From Acidovorax sp. (GTDB lineage Bacteria; Pseudomonadota; Gammaproteobacteria; Burkholderiales; Burkholderiaceae_C), in the NCBI RefSeq assembly GCF_027492855.1, contig NZ_JAPUDY010000072.1, forward strand, positions 1 to 64,000: DNA of 64,000 nt, in the 5' to 3' direction. Of the stretch, positions 1 to 9,511 are shown piece by piece; within the stretch, counting starts at the first letter, position 1; each line of letters opens with the position of its first letter. The translations under genes and the position numbers were made by a program. The notes under the pieces are model-generated. The model did not search any database. It saw only the letters and a program-made list of their open reading frames with translations, and was not told the origin of the DNA.

Positions 1-384
1 GTGCTGCACATCGACTTCCAGCGCGTGGACGACAAGACCAAGCTGCACCTGAAGGTGCCACTGCACTTCAGCGGCGCTGAAGAGTCCAACGCCGTCAAGG
101 TGGACAAGTGCATGGTCAACCCCATCGTGAACGAACTGGACGTGACCTGCATGCCTTCGGATCTGCCCGAATTCATCGCAGTGGACCTGTCCAAGCTGGA
201 AAAGGGTGCATCCCTGCACCTGAAGGACGTCAAGCTGCCCAAGGGCGTGACTGCCAAGATCCGTGGCGGCCAGAACAACAACCCCGTCCTGGTGTCCGTG
301 GTGCCGCCCGTCGTGGTCGTCGAGACCCCTGCCGACGCAGCTCCTGCCGCCGACGCCAAGGGCAAGGGCAAGGGCAAGAAGTAA
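1..384 (+). CDS. rplY: 50S ribosomal protein L25 (C-terminal part, truncated by window edge)
   Basis: This is the C-terminal part of the general-stress (Ctc/TL5-type) form of ribosomal protein L25, which binds 5S rRNA in the large subunit. The reading frame is open from the first base, so the start lies outside the window. The visible 127 residues contain the all-beta C-terminal domain (VPLHFSGAEES, VSDLPEFIAVDLS-like stretch, GVTAKIRGG) and end in a low-complexity Ala/Lys/Gly tail (GKGKGKK). The Ctc-type form is about 200 residues, so roughly the first 80 are missing. pth follows on the same strand, a common rplY-pth order. A good terminator sits just after the stop codon. Confidence 0.93.
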   Translation: MLHIDFQRVDDKTKLHLKVPLHFSGAEESNAVKVDKCMVNPIVNELDVTCMPSDLPEFIAVDLSKLEKGASLHLKDVKLPKGVTAKIRGGQNNNPVLVSVVPPVVVVETPADAAPAADAKGKGKGKK

Positions 385-449
385 TCCCTGATTACTGTAC
401 TGCTGCTGTACCCAGCCTGGTCAGCCCGCCCTGCGGTGCTGACCACCCG

Positions 450-481
450 ACGGCCCACCTTGTGTGGGCCGTTTTGCTTTT
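450..481 (+). terminator. Rho-independent terminator after rplY
   Basis: An 8-bp perfect stem (CGGCCCAC at 451-458 pairing with GTGGGCCG at 464-471) closes a 5-nt loop and is followed by TTTTGCTTTT. It lies about 70 bp after the rplY stop and about 80 bp before pth, so pth may be only partly co-transcribed with rplY. Confidence 0.85.
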
Positions 482-558
482 ACCGCAGGAACAGCAGACC
501 ATGGGCATGAAGCGCTCCGTCACCTTGCTCCCCTCTTCCTCCCACGGATAATCCGCAG

Positions 559-1167
559 ATGATCAAGCTGTTTGTAGGCCTTGGAAACCCAGGGCCGGAC
601 TACGAGGCCACCCGGCACAACGCCGGCTTCTGGTGGATTGATGCCCTGGCGCGCGAACTCAAGGTGACCCTGGTGCCCGAGCGCAGCTACCACGGGCTGG
701 TTGCCCGCGCCACCGTGCATGGCCAAAGCGTGTGGCTGCTGCAGCCGCAAACCTTCATGAACCTCTCGGGCAAGTCGGTCGCCGCACTGGCGCGGTTCTT
801 CAAAATCCTGCCCGAAGAGATTCTGGTGGTGCACGATGAGCTCGACATCATCCCCGGCCAGGTCAAGCTCAAGCGCGGCGGCAGCCATGCCGGGCACAAC
901 GGCCTGCGCGACATCCATGGCCAACTGGGTTCACCCGACTACTGGCGCCTGCGCATCGGCATCGGTCATCCGGGTGTGAAAAGCGAAGTCGCCAACTGGG
1001 TGCTCAAAAAACCCTCGCCCGACCAGCGCACCCTGATCGAGGACTGCATCGCCCATTCGCTCAAGGCCTACCCGGCCCTGCTGGCGGGCGAGATGGACAA
1101 GGCCACCTTGCTCATCCACACCACCAAGCCGCCGCGCCCCAAGCCGCCCCGCCCGGTAGAGGATTGA
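559..1167 (+). CDS. pth: Peptidyl-tRNA hydrolase
   Basis: Cleaves peptidyl-tRNA released from stalled ribosomes, recycling tRNA in the cytoplasm. The 202-residue protein has every hallmark of the bacterial Pth family in the expected positions: N10 in GLGNPG, catalytic H20 in TRHNAGF, N68 in FMNLSG, D93 in VHDELD, and the GHNGLR substrate loop. The length is normal with a short basic proline-rich tail ([10 protein letters not shown]). The start gives the canonical [12 protein letters not shown] beginning, although no strong Shine-Dalgarno is visible. It lies downstream of rplY, separated by a terminator. Confidence 0.97.
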   Translation: MIKLFVGLGNPGPDYEATRHNAGFWWIDALARELKVTLVPERSYHGLVARATVHGQSVWLLQPQTFMNLSGKSVAALARFFKILPEEILVVHDELDIIPGQVKLKRGGSHAGHNGLRDIHGQLGSPDYWRLRIGIGHPGVKSEVANWVLKKPSPDQRTLIEDCIAHSLKAYPALLAGEMDKATLLIHTTKPPRPKPPRPVED

Positions 1168-1193
1168 CGCGCGCAGGCCGTGTGGCTCTCTAT

Positions 1194-1250
1194 TTTGCTA
1201 TTATTTTTATAGCTGTTAGCGCTTGATACATAAGCGCTAGCGGCAAAAAA
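1194..1250. repeat. Comamonadaceae-type palindromic repeat, copy 1
   Basis: Intergenic copy after pth. The core is an 8-bp stem TAGCGCTT (1217-1224) / AAGCGCTA (1232-1239) with a 7-nt loop, flanked by an AT-rich arm TATTTTTATAGCTGT on one side and CGGCAAAAAA on the other. It lies between convergent pth and the ferredoxin gene. Confidence 0.85.
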
Positions 1251-1267
1251 CACTCAAATACTTGAGT

Positions 1268-1711
<444 letters not shown>

Positions 1712-1731
1712 TTACCCCACGCCAGCTACCC

Positions 1732-2694
1732 ATGGGCCTGTTTTTTCTCAAGCGGTTTGTCACCCTTTTGGCCACGCTGATCGGCGCGTCCATCGTCGTG
1801 TTTCTGGTGCTGGAGATTTTGCCGGGCAATGCCGCCCAGATCCTGATGGGGCCCGATGCCGCACCCGACGCCGTGGCCGCGCTGGCCACCAAGCTGGGGC
1901 TGGACCAACCCGCCAGCCTGCGCTACTGGCAGTGGGTCAGCGGACTGGTGGTGGGCAACATGGGCGACAGCTATGCCTACAGCTCGCCCGTGCTCGACCT
2001 GGTGCTGGAGCGCCTGGCCCTCACCGTGCCCCTGGCCCTCATGGCCATGGTGATCACCACGGTGCTGGCGCTGGCGGCGGGCGTGTATGCCGCATCGCGC
2101 CACAACAAATTGGGCGATGTGGGCGTGATGGGTCTGGCGCAGATCGGCATTGCGATTCCCAATTTCTGGTTCGCCATCCTGCTGATCCTGCTGTTTTCGG
2201 TGAAGCTGCAGTGGTTCTCTGCGGGCGGCTTCCCCGGCTGGACGGAAGACGCCGGGGGCAGTCCGCTCGAAGCCATCAAGGCCCTGCTGCTGCCCGCGAT
2301 CGCGCTGGCCGTGGTGCAGGCCGCTATCCTGGCGCGCATCACGCGCTCGGCCGTGCTGGAGGTGCTGCGTGAAGACTTTGTGCGCACGGCGCGTGCCAAA
2401 GGCCTGTCGCAGCGCGCAGCGCTTTGGGGCCATGTGCTGCGCAACGCGATGATCCCGGTGATCACCGTGATGGGGCTGCAGTTTGCGTCGCTGCTGGCGG
2501 GCACCATCGTGGTCGAAAACGTCTTCTACCTGCCGGGCCTGGGGCGTCTGATCTTCCAGTCGATTTCCAACCGCGACCTGATCGTGGTGCGCAACTGCGT
2601 GATGTTGCTCGCTGCAATGGTCATCGTAGTGAACTTCGTGGTGGACGTGCTGTACGCAGTGATCGACCCGCGCGTGAAGGCCTCCGACATTTGA
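1732..2694 (+). CDS. ABC transporter permease, DppB/OppB family
   Basis: First inner-membrane permease of a peptide/opine-type (PepT) importer, 320 residues. It has the family N-terminus (FLKRFVTLLATLIGASIVVFLVLEILPG), six hydrophobic segments and the C-terminal EAA coupling loop (DFVRTARAKGLSQRAALWGHVLRNA) that docks on the ATPase. An alternative start 39 bp upstream (1693) would add 13 residues; neither has a strong Shine-Dalgarno, and MGLFFLKRF matches the family N-terminus better. It begins a run of five transporter genes plus an amidase on the same strand. Confidence 0.93.
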   Translation: MGLFFLKRFVTLLATLIGASIVVFLVLEILPGNAAQILMGPDAAPDAVAALATKLGLDQPASLRYWQWVSGLVVGNMGDSYAYSSPVLDLVLERLALTVPLALMAMVITTVLALAAGVYAASRHNKLGDVGVMGLAQIGIAIPNFWFAILLILLFSVKLQWFSAGGFPGWTEDAGGSPLEAIKALLLPAIALAVVQAAILARITRSAVLEVLREDFVRTARAKGLSQRAALWGHVLRNAMIPVITVMGLQFASLLAGTIVVENVFYLPGLGRLIFQSISNRDLIVVRNCVMLLAAMVIVVNFVVDVLYAVIDPRVKASDI

Positions 2695-2700
2695 TCCCCC

Positions 2701-3579
2701 ATGAGCACCGCAATCTCCCCACCCTCCTCTTCTGCCCTCTCCGCCCCCGGCTGGTGGCACCGTGCTCTGCGCCACCGCAGCTTTGTCATCGGTGCCGTAC
2801 TCTCGCTGCTGCTGGTACTGGCCGCACTGCTCTCGTTCGTCTGGACGCCCGGGTCGCCCTACGAGATGGACCTGGCCAACAAGCTGGCGCGCCCATCTGG
2901 CACGCACTGGCTGGGCACCGACGCTTTCGGTAGGGACGTGGCCTCGCTGGTCATGGTGGGCGCGCGCAACTCCATCCTGGTCGGTGTCATCGCCGTAGGC
3001 ATTGGCCTGTCTATCGGCACGGCGCTGGGGCTGCTGGCGGCTGCCAAGCGCGGCTGGGTGGAGGAAATGATCATGCGGTTGGCGGATTTCACCTTCGCCT
3101 TTCCTGCGCTGCTACTGGCCATCATGATGACCGCAGTGTTTGGCGCGGGCATCGTCAACTCCATCATCGCCATCGGCATCTTCTACATACCCACGTTTGC
3201 GCGGGTGACCCGGGCCTCGGCCAACGCCGTGTGGTCGCGTGAATACATCATGGCCGCACGGGCCTGCGGCAAAGAAACCTGGCGTATCACGCTGGAGCAT
3301 GTGCTGCCCAACATCCTGTCGGTGCTGATTGTGCAGACCACCATCCAGTTCGCTCTGGCCATCCTGGCCGAGGCCGCCCTGTCCTACCTGGGCCTGGGCA
3401 CGCAGCCGCCCCAGCCCTCCTGGGGCCGCATGCTCAGCGAGGCGCAGACGCTGATGTTCCAGGCCCCGCTGCTGGCTGTGTGGCCGGGCGTGGCGATTGC
3501 GCTGGCCGTGCTCGGACTGAACCTGCTGGGCGATGGTCTGCGCGACCTGCTCGACCCCCGCCTTTCTCGCAAGCGTTGA
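2701..3579 (+). CDS. ABC transporter permease, DppC/OppC family
   Basis: Second permease of the importer, 292 residues, starting 6 bp after the previous stop. It has the OppC-type N-terminal segment, the periplasmic GTDAFGRDVASLVMVGARNS motif region and the EAA loop (EYIMAARACGKETWRITLEHVLPN). It forms the heteromeric membrane pore with the preceding permease. The C-terminus LRDLLDPRL is the classic end of this family. Confidence 0.94.
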   Translation: MSTAISPPSSSALSAPGWWHRALRHRSFVIGAVLSLLLVLAALLSFVWTPGSPYEMDLANKLARPSGTHWLGTDAFGRDVASLVMVGARNSILVGVIAVGIGLSIGTALGLLAAAKRGWVEEMIMRLADFTFAFPALLLAIMMTAVFGAGIVNSIIAIGIFYIPTFARVTRASANAVWSREYIMAARACGKETWRITLEHVLPNILSVLIVQTTIQFALAILAEAALSYLGLGTQPPQPSWGRMLSEAQTLMFQAPLLAVWPGVAIALAVLGLNLLGDGLRDLLDPRLSRKR

Positions 3580-3613
3580 CAGACCCCGCCTCGAAGACCA
3601 CCAGAACCCCACG

Positions 3614-4645
3614 ATGTCTCTGTTAGAAGTCTCCAACCTCCGCATCCGCCTGCAGACCCACCGGGGCCCGGCCGATGCCGTGCGCGGCGTCAGCTTTTCG
3701 CTGGCGCGCGGCGAAACCCTGGGCCTGATCGGCGAGTCGGGCTGCGGCAAGTCCATCACCGCCATGTCGCTCATGGGCCTGCTGCCCGACAGCGCACAGG
3801 TCACGGGCAGCATCCGCTTCGACGGCGAACAGCTGGTGGGCCGCACCGATGCGCAGATGTGCAAGATGCGCGGCAACCGCATCGGCATGGTGTTTCAGGA
3901 GCCGATGACCGCGCTGAACCCGGTGCACACCATTGGCCGCCAGGTGGCCGAGCCCCTGCGCCTGCACCGGGGCATGGGCGCCGCCGCAGCGCGTGCGGAG
4001 GCCCTGGCCCTGCTCGACCGCGTGGGCATCCCCAACGCCGCGCAGCGTTTTGACGCCTACCCGCACCAATTCTCCGGTGGCCAGCGCCAGCGCATCACCA
4101 TCGCCATGGCCCTGGCCTGCGGGCCCGACCTGCTGATCGCCGACGAGCCCACCACGGCCCTTGACGTGACCATCCAGCAGCAGATCCTGGACCTCATCAG
4201 CGACCTGGTGGCCGAGCGCAACATGGCGCTGATCCTCATCTCGCACGACCTCGGGGTGATCTCGCAAAACGTGGACCGCATGATGGTGATGTATGGCGGC
4301 AGCGTGGTCGAGAGCGGCTCCACCGCCTCGGTGTTCTCGGCCATGGCGCACCCCTACACACGCGGCCTGTTCGCGGCCAGGCCTCACCTGGGTGCCGTGC
4401 ACGCGCCCGGCCAGCGGCCACGCCTGTCCACCATCCCTGGCACGGTGCCTGAGCTTGTAGACCTGCCTGCAGGCTGCCCGTTTGCCGGGCGCTGCAGCTA
4501 CACCGTCGATACCTGCTATCACGAGCAACCCGAAGCCACGCTGGTTGCCACCGATGCCGATGGCGACCACGTGGTGCGCTGCCTGCGCCGCGAGGCCATC
4601 GCCGAAGCCCACGGCGCGACGCACGCGACGGAGGTGGCCGCATGA
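3614..4645 (+). CDS. Peptide-type ABC transporter ATP-binding protein, DppD/OppD family
   Basis: First ATPase of the importer, 343 residues. It has Walker A (GESGCGKS), the Q-loop, the signature FSGGQRQRI, Walker B ([12 protein letters not shown]) and the H-loop (LISHDLGV). The C-terminal oligopeptide-type extension carries clustered cysteines ([14 protein letters not shown]), which in this family can bind an iron-sulfur cluster. An upstream in-frame extension overlapping the permease gene was rejected because [13 protein letters not shown] is the family start. The stop overlaps the next start as ATGA, so the two ATPases are translationally coupled. Confidence 0.94.
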   Translation: MSLLEVSNLRIRLQTHRGPADAVRGVSFSLARGETLGLIGESGCGKSITAMSLMGLLPDSAQVTGSIRFDGEQLVGRTDAQMCKMRGNRIGMVFQEPMTALNPVHTIGRQVAEPLRLHRGMGAAAARAEALALLDRVGIPNAAQRFDAYPHQFSGGQRQRITIAMALACGPDLLIADEPTTALDVTIQQQILDLISDLVAERNMALILISHDLGVISQNVDRMMVMYGGSVVESGSTASVFSAMAHPYTRGLFAARPHLGAVHAPGQRPRLSTIPGTVPELVDLPAGCPFAGRCSYTVDTCYHEQPEATLVATDADGDHVVRCLRREAIAEAHGATHATEVAA

Positions 4646-5523
4646 GCACCCACGCCGCACTGCTGCAAGTCAAAGACCTGGTGCGCGAATACACGCTGCC
4701 GCGCGAGCACCTGTTCCGCCCCCCCGGCAAGGTGCAGGCGCTCAACGGTGTGAGCTTCTCGATTGCCGCCGGGCGCAGCCTGGGCGTGGTGGGCGAATCG
4801 GGTTCGGGCAAGTCCACGCTCGCACGCCTGGTGATGGCTTTGGATACACCCACCTCGGGCACGGTCGAACTGCAGGGCCGCAACCTGCACCAGTTGCCGC
4901 CAACCGATCTGCGCGCGGCGCGGCGCGATTTTCAGATGGTTTTCCAGGACCCGTATGGCTCGCTCGATCCGCGCCAGACGGTAGAGCGCATCGTGACCGA
5001 GCCGCTGCAGGCCCAAGGCCAGACCACCCGCGCCGAGCAGCGCAAGCAGGCGGACCAGGTGCTGTCGCAGGTGGGCCTGCGCACCAACGACCTGGGTAAA
5101 TATCCGCACGAATTCTCCGGCGGCCAGCGCCAGCGCATTGCGATTGCGCGCGCCCTCATCACCCGCCCGCGCCTCATTGTGGCCGACGAGCCCGTGAGCG
5201 CGCTCGACGTGTCCGTGCAGGCCCAGGTGCTCAACCTGATGCAGGATTTGCAGCAGGAGTTCGGCATCACCTACATGCTGATCAGCCACGACCTGGCGGT
5301 GGTCAACCACCTGTGCGATGAGGTGGTGGTGCTGTACCAGGGCCGCATCGTCGAGCGCGGATCGCCCGCCGAACTGTTCCACCATGCGCAGCACCCCTAC
5401 ACCCAGGCACTGGTCGCCGCCGTGCCCCAGGTGCAACCGGGCCGCGCGCGGGCGCGCAGGGCGGCGACCGCTGCAGCGGCGGCTGAAAAAAACGCATCAC
5501 TCAATGCGCACTTGATGGTGTAA
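4642..5523 (+). CDS. Peptide-type ABC transporter ATP-binding protein, DppF/OppF family
   Basis: Second ATPase of the importer, 293 residues. It has Walker A (GESGSGKST), signature FSGGQRQRI, Walker B (LIVADEPVSALD) and H-loop (LISHDLAV). After HPYTQALVAAVP the sequence turns into Ala/Arg-rich low complexity and stops, so the usual Cys-containing C-terminal oligopeptide domain (family length about 320-330) is missing. Its partner still has that domain. It overlaps the partner's stop codon by 4 bp. Confidence 0.93.
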   Translation: MSTHAALLQVKDLVREYTLPREHLFRPPGKVQALNGVSFSIAAGRSLGVVGESGSGKSTLARLVMALDTPTSGTVELQGRNLHQLPPTDLRAARRDFQMVFQDPYGSLDPRQTVERIVTEPLQAQGQTTRAEQRKQADQVLSQVGLRTNDLGKYPHEFSGGQRQRIAIARALITRPRLIVADEPVSALDVSVQAQVLNLMQDLQQEFGITYMLISHDLAVVNHLCDEVVVLYQGRIVERGSPAELFHHAQHPYTQALVAAVPQVQPGRARARRAATAAAAAEKNASLNAHLMV

Positions 5524-5537
5524 AAAGCGCAGGTGTG

Positions 5538-5566
5538 CCCCGGTAACAAATTGCACCGGGGTTTTC
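5538..5566 (+). terminator. Intercistronic hairpin with T-tract
   Basis: Stem CCCCGGT (5538-5544) / ACCGGGG (5555-5561) with a 10-nt loop followed by TTTTCTCTGG. It sits between the second ATPase and the binding-protein gene and could reduce read-through or stabilise the upstream message. Confidence 0.65.
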
Positions 5567-5606
5567 TCTGGTTTTTTGTCTGGTTTTTTGTCTGGAGAGT
5601 CCGAAC

Positions 5607-7097
5607 ATGCTGAACCGCCGTACCGTCCTTGCCACTGGCGCCATTGCCGCCGTGCCCTTGTCCACCCCGCTCAGCGCCCTGGCCCAAGGCCGCAAAGATG
5701 CGGTGACGCTGGCCATGACGCTGGAGCCCCCAGGCCTGGACCCAACAGCGGGTGCCGCCTCGGCCATTGCCGAAATCGTGCTGTACAACATTTTCGAGAC
5801 GCTCACCAAGATCAACGCCGACGGCAGCGTATCGCCCCTGCTGGCCGAAAGCTGGGAGGTTTCGCCCGACCTCAAGACCTACACCTTCAAGCTGCGCCGG
5901 GGCGTGAAGTTCCAGAACGGCGAGCCCTTCAACGCCGCCGCCGTCAAGTTCTCGTACGACCGCGCAGGCGGCGAAAAGAGCACCAACAAAGACAAACGCA
6001 CTTTTGCGGGCATCACCACGCAGGTGGTGGACGACTACACCGTGGTGCTGCTCAATAAAGACATCGACCCCGACCTGCTCTTCGTGCTCGGCCAGGCCAC
6101 CTCCATCATCGTCGAGCCCAAGAGCGCCGACACCAACGCCAACAAGCCCACCGGCACCGGCCCCTACCAGCTCAGCGCCTGGAACAAGGGCTCGTCCGTC
6201 GTGCTGGCGGCCTGGAGCGGTTTCCGTGACGCCAAGGCGATCAAGATCAAACGCGCCACGTTCCGCTTCATCTCCGACCCGGCCGCCCAGGTGGCCGCAC
6301 TGCTTGCGGGTGACGTGGACGCCTTCCCCCGCGTCACACCCCGCAGCGTGGCGCAGTTCAAGGCCAACCCCAAGTTCCAGGTGGTGGTGAGCGGCTCGCG
6401 CGCCAAGACCATTTTGGCCATCAACAACGGCAAGAAGCCGCTCGACGACGTGCGTGTGCGCCGCGCCATCGCTGCCGCCGTGGACCGCAAGGCCGTGATC
6501 GAAGGCGCGGGCGACGGCTACGGGGCCCCCATCGGCAGCCACTATGTGCCCGGCGCGTTTGGCTACGTGGACACCACGGGCGTGAACCCTTACGACCCCG
6601 AAAAAGCCAAGAAACTGCTGGCCGAAGCCGGTATCAAGACACCGCTGGAGCTGACCATGACGCTGCCGCCCACGCCCTACGCGCGCCAGGGCGGCGAGGT
6701 GATCGCAGCCCAGCTCGCCAAGGTCGGCATCATCGCCAAGATCCAGAACGTGGAATGGGCGCAGTGGCTCAGCGGCACCTACGGCAGCAAGAACTATGAC
6801 CTCACCGTCATCTCGCACGTGGAGCCGTTCGACCTGGGCAACTTCACCAAGCCCGAGTACTACTGGGGTTACAAATCGGCCAAGTTCAACGAACTGTTTG
6901 ACCAGATCAAGAACGCCGCCCGCCCCGCCGACCGCTCACGCCTGCTGGGCGACGCCCAGCGCTTGCTGGCCGACGACGCGGTGCACGCCTTCCTGTACTC
7001 CAACCAATGGATCACGGTGGCCAACAAGAACCTCAAGGGCCTGTGGAAAGACATGCCCGTGTTCGTGAACGACCTCTCGGCGCTGTCCTGGGGTTGA
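5607..7097 (+). CDS. ABC transporter substrate-binding protein, DppA/OppA family (SBP_bac_5)
   Basis: Periplasmic solute-binding protein, 496 residues, that delivers a peptide or related substrate to the permeases encoded just upstream. The N-terminus MLNRRTVLATGAIAAVPL has a twin-arginine-like RRTVL motif followed by a hydrophobic stretch and a probable cleavage near SALAQG, so export could be by Tat or Sec. The SBP_bac_5 features are clear (VLYNIFETLTKINADG, LAESWEVSPDLKTYTFKLRRGVKF-type region, DVRVRRAIAAAVDRKAV). The substrate is not predictable from sequence; the amidase next door hints at an amide or peptide-like compound. Confidence 0.94.
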   Translation: MLNRRTVLATGAIAAVPLSTPLSALAQGRKDAVTLAMTLEPPGLDPTAGAASAIAEIVLYNIFETLTKINADGSVSPLLAESWEVSPDLKTYTFKLRRGVKFQNGEPFNAAAVKFSYDRAGGEKSTNKDKRTFAGITTQVVDDYTVVLLNKDIDPDLLFVLGQATSIIVEPKSADTNANKPTGTGPYQLSAWNKGSSVVLAAWSGFRDAKAIKIKRATFRFISDPAAQVAALLAGDVDAFPRVTPRSVAQFKANPKFQVVVSGSRAKTILAINNGKKPLDDVRVRRAIAAAVDRKAVIEGAGDGYGAPIGSHYVPGAFGYVDTTGVNPYDPEKAKKLLAEAGIKTPLELTMTLPPTPYARQGGEVIAAQLAKVGIIAKIQNVEWAQWLSGTYGSKNYDLTVISHVEPFDLGNFTKPEYYWGYKSAKFNELFDQIKNAARPADRSRLLGDAQRLLADDAVHAFLYSNQWITVANKNLKGLWKDMPVFVNDLSALSWG

Positions 7098-7098
7098 T

Positions 7099-7225
7099 GA
7101 GACACCCCCCTGAGGCCCTGCGGGCCTTCCCCCCGCTCTCACATCGCTGCGCGATGTGGGCAGGGGAACGCAGCCCTCGCTGCGGGGCGGCCCTTGCTCG
7201 GCTGCCCGCGCCTGGGTCGCGCCAG
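7099..7225. repeat. Long GC-rich intergenic repeat, copy A
   Basis: Intergenic block beginning just after the binding-protein stop. It shares several blocks (CACCCCCCTGAG-like start, CCTGCGG, CCTTCCCCC, GCCCTCGCTGCGGGGCGG) with 56836-56940. Copy A also holds an internal hairpin (ACATCGC/GCGATGT). It lies in a spacer of about 260 bp before the amidase. Confidence 0.7.
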
Positions 7226-7295
7226 TTTCCAAGGCTGCGGGTAGCGCGCCGCGCAATGAATAGCTGAAACGCGCGGGAGCAGATAGCTCCTGAAA

Positions 7296-7340
7296 CAATA
7301 GCTGCTAGCGCTTTACCAATGGGCGGTAGCAGCCTTTTTT
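7296..7340. repeat. Comamonadaceae-type palindromic repeat, copy 2 (degenerate)
   Basis: A diverged copy just upstream of the amidase gene: AATAGCTGCTAGCGCTTT followed by GCGGTAGCAGCC and a T-run. The outer GCTGCT/AGCAGC arms still pair while the core AAGCGCT half has decayed. Confidence 0.65.
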
Positions 7341-7358
7341 ACTTGTAAAACTCTCGAC

Positions 7359-8762
7359 ATGACCGCCTTGCACGACCTGCCTGCCCACGAACTCCTGGCC
7401 GCCTACCGCCAGCGCACGCTGTCTCCCGTGGAGGTCACGCAGGCCGTGCTGGCGCACATCGCGCGCTGGGAGCCCCACATCAAGGCCACTTACCTGCTGC
7501 GCCCGGAGGCTGCGCTCACGCAGGCCCGCGCATCCGAAGCGCGCTGGCTGCGTGGCGAGCCCCAGGGCCTGCTGGACGGCGTGCCCAGCACCATCAAGGA
7601 GAACATCGCCACCGCAGGCGACCCCACGCCGCTGGGCACCGCCGCCGTCGAACTGGTGCCCGCCGCTGCCGATGCGCCGCCCGCTGCCCGCATGCGCGAG
7701 GCCGGTGCCGTCATCGTGGCCAAGACCACCATGCCCGACTACGGCATGTTGTCCTCGGGCCTGTCCACCTTCCACCCGCTCTCGCGCAACCCCTGGGACG
7801 TGAGCAAAGGCCCCGGCGGCTCCAGCGCGGGCGGTGGCGCAGCAGCAGCAGCAGGCTATGGGCCGCTGCATATCGGCACCGACATCGGCGGATCGCTGCG
7901 CCTGCCCGCCAGCTGGTGTGGCATCTTCAGCCTGAAGCCCAGCCTGGGCCGCATCCCCATCGACCCGCCCTACACCGGCCGCGCCGCAGGCCCCATGACA
8001 CGCACCGTGGCCGACGCCGCGCTGATGATGCAGGTGCTCAGCCAGCCCGACGCGCGCGACAGCATGAGCCTGCCTGCACAGGACATCGCCTGGAGCCAGT
8101 TCAACCAAGGGGCCGAGCACCTGCGTGGCCTCAAGATCGGCCTGCTGCTCGACGCAGGCTGCGGCCTGCCTGTGGAGCCCGAGGTGAAGGCCGCCATCGA
8201 GCGCGCCGCACGCCTGATGGAGGGCGCAGGCGCCACCATCGTGCCCATGTCGCCCTTTATGACGCAGGCCATGCTCGACGGCATGGACCATTTCTGGCGC
8301 ATGCGCTCTTACACCGACCTGCAGGCCCTGCCCGCCGCACGGCGTGACAAGGTGCTGCCCTACATCCGCACCTGGGCCGACAGCGCCGCCGGCATGAGCG
8401 GCACCGAGGTCTTCAACGCCAGCCACCAGTTCCACCTGACCCGCGTGGCCGCCGTCAAGGCCTGCAGCGCGTTCGACTACGTGATCTCGCCCGTGGCCCC
8501 CATGCCCGCCTTCCAGGCCGAGCTGCCCTCGCCCACCAACGACCCGCTGCGCCCGCTGGAACACATCGGCTTCACCGTGCCGTTCAACATGTCCGAGCAG
8601 CCCGCCGCCTCGGTCAACTGCGGCTACACCACGGGTGGTTTGCCCATTGGCCTGCAGATAGCCGGTGCACGCTTTGACGATCTGGGCGTGCTGCAGGTGG
8701 CGCATGCGTTCGAGCAGATCCGCGAGCCCCAAAGGGCCTGGCCAGAGCCGCCTGCGAAATAG
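7359..8762 (+). CDS. Amidase (amidase signature family)
   Basis: Hydrolyses a carboxamide bond using a Ser-cisSer-Lys triad. In the 467-residue protein the triad is visible as K80 (PSTIKENIATAG), S155 (GGSSAGGG) and nucleophile S179 (IGGSLRLP); the K-S and S-S spacings of 75 and 24 residues match the family. The closest type appears to be the generic amidase group (GatA-like core without a GatB partner nearby). It follows the peptide-type ABC importer on the same strand after a 260-bp repeat-bearing spacer, so it may act on the imported substrate. Substrate specificity cannot be assigned. Confidence 0.93.
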   Translation: MTALHDLPAHELLAAYRQRTLSPVEVTQAVLAHIARWEPHIKATYLLRPEAALTQARASEARWLRGEPQGLLDGVPSTIKENIATAGDPTPLGTAAVELVPAAADAPPAARMREAGAVIVAKTTMPDYGMLSSGLSTFHPLSRNPWDVSKGPGGSSAGGGAAAAAGYGPLHIGTDIGGSLRLPASWCGIFSLKPSLGRIPIDPPYTGRAAGPMTRTVADAALMMQVLSQPDARDSMSLPAQDIAWSQFNQGAEHLRGLKIGLLLDAGCGLPVEPEVKAAIERAARLMEGAGATIVPMSPFMTQAMLDGMDHFWRMRSYTDLQALPAARRDKVLPYIRTWADSAAGMSGTEVFNASHQFHLTRVAAVKACSAFDYVISPVAPMPAFQAELPSPTNDPLRPLEHIGFTVPFNMSEQPAASVNCGYTTGGLPIGLQIAGARFDDLGVLQVAHAFEQIREPQRAWPEPPAK

Positions 8763-8881
8763 CCCTTGGCAGTTGGCGCGCAGTTGGTAACCTTAGAACC
8801 TCCTGTTCAATGTCTTTTTGGCGTCCATGGCGCTGGTCAATGCACCGGCCCACCACACAACCCTTCTCACCCAACCACCGC

Positions 8882-9490
8882 ATGGACATCCTCATTCTGG
8901 CGATCCTGATCGCCACCGGCACCTACTTGCTCAACGCCAAGGAGCAGCGCAAACGCATTGCGCTGCTGGGCAAGCACCTGGCCAACTACCAGATCGAAAA
9001 GCTGATGGAGGCCCTGACCGACGGCTACCTGCGCGCCCTGGGTGAAAGCACCGACGAGCGCCGCAGCCAGATCTGGAGCCTGCTGAGCACCACCGAATCG
9101 CAGCTCACCGAACAATTCAGCCGGTTTGCCGCCGACTTTGCCAAGGTGGACGAAGCCCACACGCGCGTCAGCCGCTTGTCGCTGCCGATTCCGTTCGCTG
9201 AAAAGCTGCTGCCCGGCTTTACCTTCGACGTGCGCCGTGCGCTCGCCATCCATGCACGCGGCATTGCCCACGTGGTGCAGAACACCAGCCACCTCTCCCC
9301 CAAAGACCGCGCCTTCATGATGACGGCCGAGCTGTTCCTCATGCAGCACACCTGCCACTGGTTCTGCAAATCCAAGGCCGTGGCCACCGCCCGCATGCTG
9401 GCGCGCCACCAGACGCCACACGAACAACTGATCGCCTCGGTCTCGGCCGAAACGCGCAACGCCTACCTGGCACTGATCCAGGGCAGCTGA
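8882..9490 (+). CDS. Hypothetical membrane-anchored protein
   Basis: 202 residues, not recognised as a named family. The N-terminus MDILILAILIATGTYLLNA is a single hydrophobic anchor followed at once by basic residues (KEQRKRIALLGKH), predicting N-out/C-in topology. The rest is a mostly helical soluble domain. An in-frame upstream extension rich in Trp/Pro/His was rejected as non-coding. It lies between the amidase and a TPR gene on the same strand. The codon bias (G/C at third positions) is that of its neighbours, supporting a real gene. Confidence 0.7.
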   Translation: MDILILAILIATGTYLLNAKEQRKRIALLGKHLANYQIEKLMEALTDGYLRALGESTDERRSQIWSLLSTTESQLTEQFSRFAADFAKVDEAHTRVSRLSLPIPFAEKLLPGFTFDVRRALAIHARGIAHVVQNTSHLSPKDRAFMMTAELFLMQHTCHWFCKSKAVATARMLARHQTPHEQLIASVSAETRNAYLALIQGS

Positions 9491-9511
9491 GCCCCGCCCC
9501 CACAAAGCCCC

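Noticed and set aside
1726-2907. 393-codon minus-strand frame opposite the first permease
   Set aside because: Repetitive His/Gln/Gly composition, no membrane or enzyme motif; the plus-strand permease is unambiguous.
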